Source of the DNA: Odoribacter sp036657595
GTDB lineage: Bacteria > Bacteroidota > Bacteroidia > Bacteroidales > Marinifilaceae
NCBI GenBank assembly: GCA_036657595.1
Contig: JAVXFZ010000003.1
Location: forward strand, 1 to 64,000
Direction: 5' to 3'
Length of the DNA: 64,000 nucleotides
Made by a program: the position numbers and the translations under genes. Under the pieces are notes generated by a model. The model saw only the letters and a program-made list of their open reading frames with translations, searched no databases and was not told the DNA's origin. This document shows positions 42,941-52,602 of the stretch, in pieces; within the stretch, counting starts at the first letter, position 1, and the number at the start of each line of letters is the position of its first letter.

Positions 42941-43036
42941 TTGTTGAATGAGTCATTTTTGAGAATGAGTTGGAATAAAGTGTTTCCAACTTTAAAATAC
43001 GATCGTAGTTAATTAACAATCAATCATTATTTATCT

Positions 43037-43339
43037 ATGCTGAAACACATCGTTATGTGGAAATTCAAACCCGAAGCGGAAGGACGCACACGGGAGGAAA
43101 ATGCGAAATGGATGAAAGAACATTTAGAAGCATTGGTGGGCATCGTGCCGGAAGTGAAAACATTGAAAGTCGGCATAAATATCAATCAAAGCGAAGTTGC
43201 TTATGATGCTGTATTGATTTCTTCGTTTGAAAATAAAGAGGCTCTTGCCGCATATAAAGTCAATCCCCGACATCTTGTCATTAGTGCTTATTGCAAGAAA
43301 GTGAGGGAAAGTCGTGTCGTCGTGGATTATGAGGAATAG
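43037..43339 (+). CDS. Dabb-family (stress-responsive alpha/beta barrel) protein
   Basis: 100 aa. It starts with the family hallmark MLKHIVMWKFKPEAEG and continues with the helix WMKEHLEALVGIVPEVKTLKVG and the strand AYDAVLISSFENKEALAAYK. Ends NPRHLVISAYCKKVRESRVV. It is a small cytoplasmic dimeric alpha/beta barrel; substrate unknown. The MscS-type channel gene follows 50 bases later and may be cotranscribed. Confidence 0.92.
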   Translation: MLKHIVMWKFKPEAEGRTREENAKWMKEHLEALVGIVPEVKTLKVGININQSEVAYDAVLISSFENKEALAAYKVNPRHLVISAYCKKVRESRVVVDYEE

Positions 43340-43389
43340 CGGATGGATGTTCGCCCTCTCCCGATTAATTTAATTTACTGACATTCACT

Positions 43390-45177
43390 ATGAAAAAGAT
43401 TAGCATTTTATTATTGCTCCTGTGTCTGGGAAGTACCGGAATGCGTGCACAATTAAAAGATGTCTTAAAGACATTGATTACTGATATAAAGGACAGTAGT
43501 CAACTGGAAATTCCGGACACACCGACTTCTATCCGATTGAAACAGGTGGAAGAGGAATTGCAGGTAGCCAAAATAAATGAAGCGAATCTGAAAATGGAAA
43601 CGGAGCAATTGAAACTGGCTCTTTATGCAGCAGATTCAATGAAACTTAGCCGCCAAAGACGACGCATTGATTCTTTAAGGGGTACAAATCAGGGGATGCC
43701 TGTTGTGGTTGAGGGAGATACACTTTTTTATGTATATACAAAACAAGGAGGACACTCTCCGGCTGAACGCGCTAAAGATTTCTCAGAAAAGATGGAGCAT
43801 TTAGGAAAAACATATAATCTGAATCCTGATTCCGTTTATATCGAGCATTCAGACAATGAAACCGACCTTATGTACCATAATAAAATGCTTGTTTCTATTA
43901 CGGATAATGACGCGCTGTGGCAGAATACAACACGGGCTGAATTAGCCAAAGAGTATCAGGATATAGTCATCGACAAGCTGAAAGTGTTGAAAGAGAAACA
44001 CAGTTTATTGCAGTTAGGGATGCGTATATTCTGGTTTGTGATGGTGTTGCTGCTTCAATATTTACTTTATCGACTGACAACTTGGCTGTATAAAAAATTC
44101 AAACTGCGTATTCTCTCTTGGAGAAATACACGATTGAAAGCTATTTCTCTCCATAATTACGAATTGCTGGATACGCATAAACAAGTGCGGATATTAATCT
44201 TCTTTTCAAATATTGCCCGATATATATTGATCGGACTTCAATTGTTGATTTCAGTGCCTATCCTGTTTTCCATTTTCCCACAGACAAAGCATTTGGCAAT
44301 GAAGATCTTTTCATATCTATGGAATCCGATGAAATCTATTTTAAAGGATGTCGTTGATTATATTCCGGATTTGTTTACCATCTTTGTTATTTACTTTGCT
44401 ATCCGGTATATCATCAAGGGTATTAAATATTTGGCGAATGAAATTGAATCGGGTAAATTAAAAATTTCCGGCTTTTATCAGGACTGGGCGTATCCAACGT
44501 TCCACATCATCCGTTTTTTATTGTATGCCTTTATGATTGCTATGATTTATCCTTATCTCCCCGGATCAAATTCGGGAGTGTTTCAAGGAATATCGGTATT
44601 TGTCGGATTGATTATTTCATTAGGCTCCAGTACGGTCATCGGCAATATTATTGCCGGATTGGTGATTACTTATATGCGCCCTTTCAAAATCGGCGATCGA
44701 ATTAAATTGAATGAAACAACCGGTAACGTTATTGAGAAAACACCTTTTGTCACCAGATTGCGCACACCGAAAAATGAATTGGTGACGATCCCTAATTCGT
44801 TTATTATGTCATCACATACGGTGAATTATAGTACATCGGCACGCGATCTCGGACTGATTATTCATTCGGAAGTGACTATCGGATATGATGCCCCTTGGCG
44901 TAAAGTCCACCAATTACTGATGGATGCTGCCAAAGCAACGCCGAGTGTATTAAGCGAACCGGAACCTTTCGTGCTGGAAACTTCCCTGAGTGATTGGTAT
45001 CCGGTCTATCAGGTGAACGCTTTCATCCGCGACACCGACCGATTACCACAAATTTATTCCGATCTGCATCAGAATATTCAGGATAAATTCAATGAGGCAG
45101 GTGTTGAAATTATGTCGCCACAGTATATTGCTACCCGTGATGGCAATAAATCAACGATCCCAACAGATCAGCAGTAA
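43390..45177 (+). CDS. MscS-family mechanosensitive ion channel
   Basis: 595 aa. A signal peptide (about 1-20) is followed by a periplasmic coiled-coil-rich region (about 45-190). Then come four or five membrane segments (about 215-410), the pore helix and MscS core (FVGLIISLGSSTVIGNIIAG at about 405-425) and the beta domain GLVITYMRPFKIGDRIKLNE. The cytoplasmic C-terminal domain completes the channel. It releases solutes on osmotic downshift. The long extracytoplasmic extension resembles larger MscM/MscK-type members. Followed by a 96-base palindromic structure. Confidence 0.93.
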   Translation: MKKISILLLLLCLGSTGMRAQLKDVLKTLITDIKDSSQLEIPDTPTSIRLKQVEEELQVAKINEANLKMETEQLKLALYAADSMKLSRQRRRIDSLRGTNQGMPVVVEGDTLFYVYTKQGGHSPAERAKDFSEKMEHLGKTYNLNPDSVYIEHSDNETDLMYHNKMLVSITDNDALWQNTTRAELAKEYQDIVIDKLKVLKEKHSLLQLGMRIFWFVMVLLLQYLLYRLTTWLYKKFKLRILSWRNTRLKAISLHNYELLDTHKQVRILIFFSNIARYILIGLQLLISVPILFSIFPQTKHLAMKIFSYLWNPMKSILKDVVDYIPDLFTIFVIYFAIRYIIKGIKYLANEIESGKLKISGFYQDWAYPTFHIIRFLLYAFMIAMIYPYLPGSNSGVFQGISVFVGLIISLGSSTVIGNIIAGLVITYMRPFKIGDRIKLNETTGNVIEKTPFVTRLRTPKNELVTIPNSFIMSSHTVNYSTSARDLGLIIHSEVTIGYDAPWRKVHQLLMDAAKATPSVLSEPEPFVLETSLSDWYPVYQVNAFIRDTDRLPQIYSDLHQNIQDKFNEAGVEIMSPQYIATRDGNKSTIPTDQQ

Positions 45178-45234
45178 TAAATGGTTGCCCGATTTGTTAG
45201 GATGGCGTAAGAGTCTTAAATAAATAAATTTATA

Positions 45235-45330
45235 ATTCTCCACACGTCTACGTTTTGTTGATTCGTTTATGGATTAAAATCTTTCAACGATAAAACGAAT
45301 CAACAAAACGCTAATTTTCGCGTGGAGAAT
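45235..45330. repeat. 96-base imperfect palindrome with an 18-bp perfect core stem
   Basis: ATTCTCCACACG (45235) pairs with CGCGTGGAGAAT (end 45330), and inside these CGTTTTGTTGATTCGTTT pairs perfectly with AAACGAATCAACAAAACG. The central loop is about 20 bases. It lies between converging genes and may serve as terminator, but it is larger and shows asymmetric bulges, more like a small repeat element. Confidence 0.65.
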
Positions 45331-45399
45331 CCATAGTAGTAAAAAGCGTCATAAAATCATCGACTTTATGAATGAAATAGGGGGTGATCCTCCATCCAA

Positions 45400-45774
45400 T
45401 TATACACTTTTTTGGTCAGAGCCTTTTTCTTTTTTACTGTGATCGACATCACAACATTTACCTCCCTTTACCGGTTGATTCGCACCGGCAATCCCTTTTA
45501 TTTGGACACTCAATTTCTCAATGGCCTTCTGTAAGTTTTCCACTGTATTTTTATCTTCCTTGAAAATAATCGTGATTGTTTGAGCTTCCATATTTACCTT
45601 TAAGTCTTTTACGCCTTTCTCAAAGGGAATATTCTTTTCCACTTTTGCTTTACACGAAGCACAATGTAAATTAGCATTAAACACAACTGTTTTTTCTCCT
45701 TTTTTCTGTGCATCGACTGAAATTGCTGCGATCAACATCGCTGCCAATATTAAAACGAATTTTACTGTTTTCAT
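45400..45774 (-). CDS. Secreted heavy-metal-associated (HMA) domain protein
   Basis: 124 aa. A signal peptide (about 1-22, AISVDA) precedes an HMA fold with the metal site LHCASCKAKVEKNI (CxxC, about residues 37-50) and strand VNMEAQTITIIFK. A C-terminal tail adds a second possible metal site, GGKCCDVDHSKKEKG. It is a MerP/CopZ-like periplasmic metal binder. It lies 123 bases after a TonB receptor gene in the same orientation, so a copper or related metal transport role is likely (inference). Confidence 0.9.
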   Translation of the reverse strand: MKTVKFVLILAAMLIAAISVDAQKKGEKTVVFNANLHCASCKAKVEKNIPFEKGVKDLKVNMEAQTITIIFKEDKNTVENLQKAIEKLSVQIKGIAGANQPVKGGKCCDVDHSKKEKGSDQKSV

Positions 45775-45897
45775 CTTGTTTTATTTAAGTAATATAAAAT
45801 TATTATGATCTTGTTTTAAATTTCCAAACGCCTTGTGTTACGTTGAATGAATCGTAGAATGAATTTTTAAAAATCAGCTATTTATTCTCTATCATTT

Positions 45898-48177
45898 TTA
45901 TTCCCTGTCAAGTCCAAAGCGGATACCCACATAAAATTTCCGCCCGTGTACAGGTCCCCATATCTTTGATGAGTCAAAATCACTTCCCCAAGGATCGTCA
46001 AATCCAAGAATCGGATGTTTTTGTGTGAAATCACCGATGTTCTCACAGCCTACGTAAGCACTCCATTTCCGAAAGAATTTCGTCACCTGAGCATTCATCA
46101 AGCGAAAGGAATCAAATTGATCGGCAACACGCACATTTTGAGATGCTGAAGGATTCACCGGAATACGTCCGGAACCGTTAAATTGAGTGGTGAAATCAAA
46201 TTGCCATTTTTTCATATTGGTGTAGTAAGATAAGTTAAGCAATCCCTTGTATTTGCTTTGTAAAGGCGCACGCCGTAGCTCTTCGCCTATCGTTGATTGT
46301 ACATCATTGTAACGGAATGCCCCTAATATATCCAAACGAGGTATCAATTCGTATTTTACTTCTACTTGGTAACAATTGGAATATGAATCACCCACTTGAT
46401 TATAGAAATTCACTTTCCCTGCCTGTGTTTCATTGTCCACAACTATTTGATCGGTAAAATCTGTCCGGTAGTAATCTAAATTAATATTCAGCATCCGATC
46501 AAATAATATGAATTTCCGATTCAACTGAACACCGAAATTCCACGCTTTCTCCATATCCAATTGATCTAATTCATCGGGATTCGTCGCTAATAGTTTGTTA
46601 TTGACATATATCGAATTAGCAGATGCCAGTAAGTAGCTGTTTTCAGCCAGTACATTTGCAACACGCGAACCACGTCCGGCGGAAAGTTTCAACATAGTGA
46701 AATCATCGGGAGCATACGCCACATGTAAACGAGGAGTAGCAAATCCACCAAAGATGTTATGATAGTCATAACGCAAACCAGCCATCACAGTCAGTTTTTC
46801 CCAGAATTGACCGGTGTACTGAAAAAATGCTCCGGCAACTCGCTCCGAACGATTGAAATCTACCATTCCTGTTTTTTCTCCCGAGTATACTAAATAGTCA
46901 TTGAACGATTCTTCAAAACGATCGTAATTGAAAGAAAGACCTGCAGAATATTTCTGATTTACATTGTTCCCAAAAATAGACTGGAAAATGTAGTTTGAAT
47001 ATACCGTTTGCTGTAAAGCCCGGTAATCACGCGCACCATAATAAGAATCCTGATCGTGATCGGTGTAGTTCACTAAGATTGCCATACTGGTATTTTCATA
47101 CTGTGGCATCAAATATCCCAGTTTCAGAAACCCTTCATAACGCCGGGAATCAATGCCTATTCCGTATAAGGCATCTTTTCCAAAATCCCCTTTCATTTCT
47201 TTTTTGAATCCCTTTTGTCCGCCTAAACGACTTTCGTCCAAGAATTTTCCTCCGAATTGTAAAAACCACGCATCTGTTTTATATTGCCACCGATTCATTA
47301 CATTGTATTGCGTTTTTTCAGGCATATCCATAAAACTATCCTTGTTTCCATCGTGCTGCATCGTTAGCCAATCGCCGTGAATCAATAGGGCTGTACTCCA
47401 TTTGTCATTGAGTTTGATGCCTGTATTGGCATTCATCTCGATCATCCCATCACTACTGCCATAAGCATTCACAAAAATCTTTTCACTCGTCAACGGTTTT
47501 TTATAATCTACACTAATTTGTCCGGCAATCGCCTCATAGCCGTTAATCACCGAACCGGCACCTTTTGATACGGAAATTGCACTCATCCAAGGTCCCGGCA
47601 CATAGCTAAGTCCATAGAGTGAAGATATGCCCCTAAAATTCGGCATATTTTCCGTCATCATCTGCACATATTTTCCGGTCAATCCCAATAATTGTATCTG
47701 TTTGGCACCGGTCACCGCATCCGCATAAGCGACATCCACGGAAGCATTGGTTGTAAAGCTTTCCCCCAAATTACAACACGCAGCCTTACACAATTCTTCC
47801 CCCGTAATAACTTGCTCTATTAACGGTCCCTTTGTACTCATAATGGTCGTATTTCCCCGAGTCATCACCTTCACTTCATCTAATACTTCTCCGGATGCTA
47901 AAATGATCTCCACTCGCTTATCCGAACGTTTTACATTTAATGTATCTGTCCGGTAACCGATGAAACTGGCTACCAATTGACCTGATTTATTCCATTGTAT
48001 CTTAAAATTTCCCTCTCCATCCGTGACAACTCCTTCGGTTGTTCCAGCCCAATGAATGTTAGCTCCGGGTAAACCGGTTTTCTCTCCTTTATTATTCTCC
48101 ACAACCTTTCCACGTATTTCTTGGGCATTGCTACCCAAGGAAATACATAATAGCACTATTATGCATAAATATCTCAT
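45898..48177 (-). CDS. TonB-dependent receptor, probably metal-related
   Basis: 759 aa. Signal peptide about 1-18. A carboxypeptidase-regulatory-like domain follows (about 20-95, GLPGANIHWAGTTEGVVTDG), then a plug with an unusual Cys cluster (EELCKAACCNLGESF, about 128-142), and a barrel ending in FYVGIRFGL. No STN domain, so no trans-envelope signalling is expected. The Cys cluster in the plug and the neighbouring HMA and Cys-rich genes point to a metal (copper-like) substrate or sensor role. It is the second gene of a minus-strand operon. Confidence 0.9.
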   Translation of the reverse strand: MRYLCIIVLLCISLGSNAQEIRGKVVENNKGEKTGLPGANIHWAGTTEGVVTDGEGNFKIQWNKSGQLVASFIGYRTDTLNVKRSDKRVEIILASGEVLDEVKVMTRGNTTIMSTKGPLIEQVITGEELCKAACCNLGESFTTNASVDVAYADAVTGAKQIQLLGLTGKYVQMMTENMPNFRGISSLYGLSYVPGPWMSAISVSKGAGSVINGYEAIAGQISVDYKKPLTSEKIFVNAYGSSDGMIEMNANTGIKLNDKWSTALLIHGDWLTMQHDGNKDSFMDMPEKTQYNVMNRWQYKTDAWFLQFGGKFLDESRLGGQKGFKKEMKGDFGKDALYGIGIDSRRYEGFLKLGYLMPQYENTSMAILVNYTDHDQDSYYGARDYRALQQTVYSNYIFQSIFGNNVNQKYSAGLSFNYDRFEESFNDYLVYSGEKTGMVDFNRSERVAGAFFQYTGQFWEKLTVMAGLRYDYHNIFGGFATPRLHVAYAPDDFTMLKLSAGRGSRVANVLAENSYLLASANSIYVNNKLLATNPDELDQLDMEKAWNFGVQLNRKFILFDRMLNINLDYYRTDFTDQIVVDNETQAGKVNFYNQVGDSYSNCYQVEVKYELIPRLDILGAFRYNDVQSTIGEELRRAPLQSKYKGLLNLSYYTNMKKWQFDFTTQFNGSGRIPVNPSASQNVRVADQFDSFRLMNAQVTKFFRKWSAYVGCENIGDFTQKHPILGFDDPWGSDFDSSKIWGPVHGRKFYVGIRFGLDRE

Positions 48178-48231
48178 ATATAAAATTTATCCGTTATAAA
48201 AAAAATGTATTCACTCCATAATATGGAGATT

Positions 48232-48651
48232 TTAACATAGAAAAGTGCATAAGAATTCAGGAGGATAGGGATCCCCTAAAATGTTATACCTGAATAAGAA
48301 ATGTTTTTCCGGTAGTAAAGACAGATTTTCAAACATCCCCTGCCAAGAGAAGGGAAGATAGATCAAAGCGATCCATATTTGTAAACCTTGCTCTATTTGT
48401 GAGGAATCAGTTATTTTATAGAAGCTATGTGTCGAATTATGCCGACAATCTTTTTTAGATTCCTTTTCAGTTGTACAACCCCCACAACCTTCATCGCAAG
48501 GACAGGTATCCTCGATGGGTAACATTTGCACAGTCCAATGCATCTTATCCGAATAGGCACAACGTAATTGTATTACATTTACCCCAATAAGAGCTACTCC
48601 TGTCATCAGAAGTACCAAAGCGTGCAATATTTTTATTCCGTGCTTAACCAT
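48232..48651 (-). CDS. Cys-rich membrane/secreted protein of the metal operon
   Basis: 139 aa from the ATG at 48651; the frame opens with a TTG three codons earlier. A hydrophobic N-terminus (about 8-28) is followed by a Cys-rich loop CPCDEGCGGCTTEKESKKDC (about 50-69) with metal-ligand character, then a hydrophobic/aromatic part and the tail DPYPPEFLCTFLC. Not recognised as a named family. It is first in an operon with a TonB receptor (54 bases downstream) and an HMA protein. Confidence 0.7.
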   Translation of the reverse strand: MVKHGIKILHALVLLMTGVALIGVNVIQLRCAYSDKMHWTVQMLPIEDTCPCDEGCGGCTTEKESKKDCRHNSTHSFYKITDSSQIEQGLQIWIALIYLPFSWQGMFENLSLLPEKHFLFRYNILGDPYPPEFLCTFLC

Positions 48652-48969
48652 TGTTGGCAAATATACATTTTTCCATAGAAATGAAACGAGTAGAAATGAT
48701 TCTTGACATAATTTTAACCTATATCCAAAAGAATCTTTAGAAATTTATGAAATATGAAAAAAAACTATAATAATCTGATCCATATATATTAAGAGAATGA
48801 AAAAAAATGAGCCTATTGATTGATCGATTCCTTTTGTAAACTCCTCGCAGAAGGCATTTCAAATTTTTAAATAGAACAATGATTCTTTGACCCTACTTAC
48901 TTTTGAGAAAGTCCAAAAAAATTGTATTTTCGTACGATAAAAATCCAATAACCAAACAAACTCTTTACG
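48652..48969. other. Divergent promoter region, 318 bases
   Basis: No gene. TATATTTG on the minus strand (48658-48665) serves the metal operon. For the plus-strand gene at 48970 only TATTTTCG (48925-48932), one base off the -7 consensus, is seen. The rest is A/T-rich. A short hairpin CTCCAT/ATGGAG beyond the other end of the Cys-rich gene (48214-48228) is too weak to call a terminator. Confidence 0.45.
48658..48665 (-). promoter_or_regulatory. -7 box of the metal operon, very close to the start codon
   Basis: TATATTTG on the minus strand ends six bases before the ATG at 48651. Transcription would start at or within a few bases of the start codon, giving a leaderless or nearly leaderless mRNA. 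No -33 TTTG is present, and the box is A/T-rich, so chance is possible. Confidence 0.4.
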
Positions 48970-50130
48970 ATGATAAAAAATATACTTTCTTCCGTAGCAC
49001 TCCTACTACTTCTTTCTTCCTGCTCAAACAAAAACAATATTAAAATTAGCGGAGATATTAAAGAAGCTGACAAACAAAATGTATATCTCGAACAAGTAAA
49101 TGTAGATAATACTATTCTGATCGATTCTACACGAACAGACAGAAACGGACATTTTACCCTCAAAACTGCTACCAGTCTACCGACATTCTACAATATTAAA
49201 GTCGGTCAGAAAGAAATCATTACGTTCTTGGCAGAACCGAACGATCATATTGAATTGAGCGGAACGCTGAATGACTTATCACACAATTATTGGGTGGATG
49301 GATCTGAAAATTCTCTTTGGATTAAGCTTTTGAATTTTCAGCTAAACAACACACAAATTGCTATGGATTCTCTTAAAAAAAATTATGCTGCCATACCAAC
49401 AGAACCGTTATTCGATGAACAACGGCAAAAAATAGCTACCCAATGGGATTCTGTTATTAACAAACAAATTAATTTTTCTAAAGATTTTATCCTAAAACAC
49501 GCTATATCTCCGGCATCTTATTATGCTCTCTACCAAAAATTAGATAACAATAATTATATTCTGACGCCCGATCAAGATCTTCACTCATATAAAATTGTAG
49601 CCTCTTCCTTAAAAGCAATGTATCCGGAATCTCAATATACTAAAGCTATTTTAAAACACCTGGACCAAATTAATAAAAATATCCAGAACCAAAAAATCAT
49701 TCAGTTAATTGCTAATAGCGAAAGTTCTTTACCGGAGATACGACTACCCAATGCTCAAGGTGATACGATCGCACTCAGCTCTATGAAAGGTAAATTTATC
49801 ATCCTCGATTTTACAGTATTAAATACAAAAGATGGAGCAAGCTATATCAGTGACCTCCAAAAAGTGTACAACAATTTTCGAAATAAAGGCGTGCAAATAT
49901 ATCAAGTCTGCTTAGATGAAAATCAATCAGCGTGGCAACAATTAGTCAGCCGATACGGTATTAACTGGACTTGTGTGCGAGATGGTGATGCCTTACAGAG
50001 TAGAGCAGCAAAATCTTGGAATTTACAAAACGTACCTGCTAATTATATCATTAATTCAAAATCTGAAATTGTTGGCAAAAATCTGAATGGAAGAAGATTA
50101 GAAGAAAGATTGAATGACTTATTGAAATAA
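48970..50130 (+). CDS. DUF4369/TlpA-like lipoprotein lacking the CXXC site
   Basis: 386 aa. The lipobox LLSSC puts Cys at residue 18. A DUF4369 domain (about 24-110, ISGDIKEADKQNVYLEQVNV) is followed by a helical linker and a C-terminal thioredoxin fold (about 255-385). The strand FIILDFTVLNTKDGASYISD stands where TlpA has the WCxxC motif, and both cysteines are missing. VPANYIINSKSEIVGKNL keeps the cis-Pro strand. It therefore cannot act as a disulfide reductase. It is 26 bases upstream of the lpxH-like gene. Confidence 0.85.
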   Translation: MIKNILSSVALLLLLSSCSNKNNIKISGDIKEADKQNVYLEQVNVDNTILIDSTRTDRNGHFTLKTATSLPTFYNIKVGQKEIITFLAEPNDHIELSGTLNDLSHNYWVDGSENSLWIKLLNFQLNNTQIAMDSLKKNYAAIPTEPLFDEQRQKIATQWDSVINKQINFSKDFILKHAISPASYYALYQKLDNNNYILTPDQDLHSYKIVASSLKAMYPESQYTKAILKHLDQINKNIQNQKIIQLIANSESSLPEIRLPNAQGDTIALSSMKGKFIILDFTVLNTKDGASYISDLQKVYNNFRNKGVQIYQVCLDENQSAWQQLVSRYGINWTCVRDGDALQSRAAKSWNLQNVPANYIINSKSEIVGKNLNGRRLEERLNDLLK

Positions 50131-50156
50131 ATTTCAATAAGAATGAAAAATGAAGA

Positions 50157-50969
50157 ATGGAAAATAAAGAATTAGCCAAAAGGATACCCGAAAACGAATA
50201 CAATATTGTTTTACCGGAAGGAAAAAAGATTTATTTTCTCTCTGATACTCATTTGGGAGCTCCGGTGTTAAAAAATAATATAGAAAGAGAAGCTCAATTG
50301 GTGCAATGGCTCAATGCCGTCCAATCGGATTGTGGTGTACTTTTTTTACTGGGAGATATATTCGACTTTTGGTTCGAATACAAGAGAGTTGTACCTAAAG
50401 GCTATATCCGTTTCCTATCAAAAATCTGCGAATTCACCGACCAAGGGATTCCTGTTCATTTTTTTACAGGTAATCACGACGTTTGGGTATTTGATTATCT
50501 GCCACAAGAATGTGGTGTCATCCTTCACACCCAAAACGAAATATACCGAATCAACGGCAAACGTTTTTTGATCGGACACGGAGATGCTCTGAACCCTCAG
50601 GACAAAAGTTATTTATTTTTATATCGAGCGTTTCACAATCATTTTTTACAACGTTGCTTCCGATGGATACATCCGGATTGGGGCATTTGGATGGCTCAAA
50701 AATGGTCATCCCACTCCCGTCTTGAAAATGGAAAGATTGAGGCCAATCAATTTTTAGGAGAAGAAAAAGAAGAGATCGTCCGTTTTTGTAAAAAAGTTTT
50801 AGCTTCAAATCATTTCGACTATTTTATCTTTGGTCACCGACACCTACCTTCAGATATTTCCTTATCCCATAATAGTCGATATATCAATACAGGTGACTGG
50901 ATTACACATTATAGCTTCGCTGTCTTTGATGGGAAAACAGTCGAATTAAAAATGAAAAATAATATTTGA
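50157..50969 (+). CDS. lpxH: UDP-2,3-diacylglucosamine pyrophosphohydrolase (LpxH-like)
   Basis: 270 aa metallophosphoesterase that makes lipid X from UDP-2,3-diacylglucosamine in lipid A synthesis; peripheral at the inner membrane. The metal motifs are all present in order: LSDTHLGAP (about 30), GDIFDFWFEYK (about 68), GNHDVWVFDYL (about 105), GHGDALNPQD (about 142) and FGHRHLP (about 225). Length and the FWFEY signature fit the LpxH-type family of Bacteroidetes. Confidence 0.92.
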   Translation: MENKELAKRIPENEYNIVLPEGKKIYFLSDTHLGAPVLKNNIEREAQLVQWLNAVQSDCGVLFLLGDIFDFWFEYKRVVPKGYIRFLSKICEFTDQGIPVHFFTGNHDVWVFDYLPQECGVILHTQNEIYRINGKRFLIGHGDALNPQDKSYLFLYRAFHNHFLQRCFRWIHPDWGIWMAQKWSSHSRLENGKIEANQFLGEEKEEIVRFCKKVLASNHFDYFIFGHRHLPSDISLSHNSRYINTGDWITHYSFAVFDGKTVELKMKNNI

Positions 50970-51028
50970 GCATCAAATTATTTTGTTTCTTTGTAAAAAT
51001 ATCCTAACTTTCGTCATCTAAACCTTAA

Positions 51029-52576
51029 ATGTACGATGCAATGTTGGTGAAGATATTCAGTGGTGCTGTCAATGGGATTGAAGCCACCACCATTACTTTA
51101 GAAGTAAATATTTTAAATGGTGCTAAATTCATCATTGTTGGTCTTCCTGACAATGCTGTCAAAGAAAGCCAACAACGAATCGACTCTGCTCTACGTGAAA
51201 TCGGTTCCCGAATCCCCGGTAAACGAGTGATTATCAATATGGCTCCTGCCGATGTAAAGAAAGAAGGTTCAGCCTATGATTTACCTTTGGCTATTGGCAT
51301 ACTCGCAGCAAATGAACAATTATCACCGGAAGGATTAGAACATTTTATGATATTAGGAGAATTATCATTAGATGGCAGCCTCGTCCCCATCAAAGGCGTA
51401 CTTCCAATAGCCATTAATGCCCGCGCTGAAGGTTATAAGAATATCATTGTTCCTCTTGAAAATGCCAATGAAGCTGCTGTTGTTGAAGGAATTCAGGTAT
51501 ATGGATTTTCTCATATCCATCAAGTCACAGAATTTCTTGCTCATCCACAAACAGTCCGCCCTTTGGTTTTTGATCTCAAAAAATCACAATCCGAAGAAGA
51601 ATTTACATTTTTTGATTTTAAAGATGTAAAAGGTCAAGAAAATGTAAAACGTGCACTGGAAATAGCAGCAGCAGGTGCTCACAATTTATTAATGATCGGG
51701 AGTCCCGGCTCCGGTAAAACAATGCTGGCTCGCCGATTACCGGGGATTTTACCTCCTATGACCGTTGAAGAATCTCTCGAAACGACAAAAATACATTCCG
51801 TAGCAGGTAAATTATCCAGAAATTGTTCTTTAGTCACCACACGTCCTTTTCGATCCCCCCATCATACTATATCCGACATTGCACTCATCGGCGGGGGTGC
51901 TTTCCCACATCCAGGCGAAATTTCACTGGCAACAAATGGCATCCTTTTTATGGATGAATTACCGGAATTCAAACGCAGTGTTCTTGAGGTATTACGCCAA
52001 CCGCTTGAAGATAGAAAAATAACCATCAGTCGAGCCAGATACAGTGTTGATTACCCTGCAAACTTTATGCTGATCGCTTCTATGAATCCGTGTCCTTGTG
52101 GCTACTACAATCACCCTACGAAAGAATGTAGTTGTTCCGGCAATGCTGTACAACGCTATCTCTCTAAAATATCCGGACCCTTACTCGATCGAATTGATAT
52201 GCACATTGAAGTGGTCCCGGTAGAACTTGAAAAAATCGCTGGCACACAAGAAAGTGAATCCAGTAGTATCGTCCGAGAACGGGTAATTGCTGCCAGAATA
52301 ATTCAAACGGAACGCTTCAAAGCGTTTCCGGGGATTCATTGCAATGCTCAAATGAATCCGGCTTTATTAAAAAAATTCTGTCCACTGGATTCACAATGTA
52401 TTTCCCTACTGAAAATGGCTATGCAGAAATTTGGACTCTCTGCCCGTGCCTATGACCGAATTATTAAACTTTCACGTACCATTGCTGACCTTGCCGGTAG
52501 TAACAATATTCTCCCTCAACACATCGGCGAAGCTATCCAATACAGAAGCTTAGACCGAGAGTCGTGGGGAAATTGA
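51029..52576 (+). CDS. YifB/ComM-family AAA+ ATPase (Mg-chelatase-like)
   Basis: 515 aa. An N-terminal ChlI-like domain (about 20-145, VGLPDNAVKESQQRIDSALR) is followed by the AAA+ module with Walker A GSPGSGKTMLARRLPG (about 228-243) and Walker B ILFMDELPEF, a zinc-type Cys group CPCGYYNHPTKECSCS (about 355-370), and a C-terminal helical Mg-chelatase domain. ComM relatives promote branch migration during natural transformation. Its stop is 26 bases from the converging ppa stop. Confidence 0.95.
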   Translation: MYDAMLVKIFSGAVNGIEATTITLEVNILNGAKFIIVGLPDNAVKESQQRIDSALREIGSRIPGKRVIINMAPADVKKEGSAYDLPLAIGILAANEQLSPEGLEHFMILGELSLDGSLVPIKGVLPIAINARAEGYKNIIVPLENANEAAVVEGIQVYGFSHIHQVTEFLAHPQTVRPLVFDLKKSQSEEEFTFFDFKDVKGQENVKRALEIAAAGAHNLLMIGSPGSGKTMLARRLPGILPPMTVEESLETTKIHSVAGKLSRNCSLVTTRPFRSPHHTISDIALIGGGAFPHPGEISLATNGILFMDELPEFKRSVLEVLRQPLEDRKITISRARYSVDYPANFMLIASMNPCPCGYYNHPTKECSCSGNAVQRYLSKISGPLLDRIDMHIEVVPVELEKIAGTQESESSSIVRERVIAARIIQTERFKAFPGIHCNAQMNPALLKKFCPLDSQCISLLKMAMQKFGLSARAYDRIIKLSRTIADLAGSNNILPQHIGEAIQYRSLDRESWGN

Positions 52577-52602
52577 CATAAAGTAAAGGAAGAAAAGAAA
52601 TT

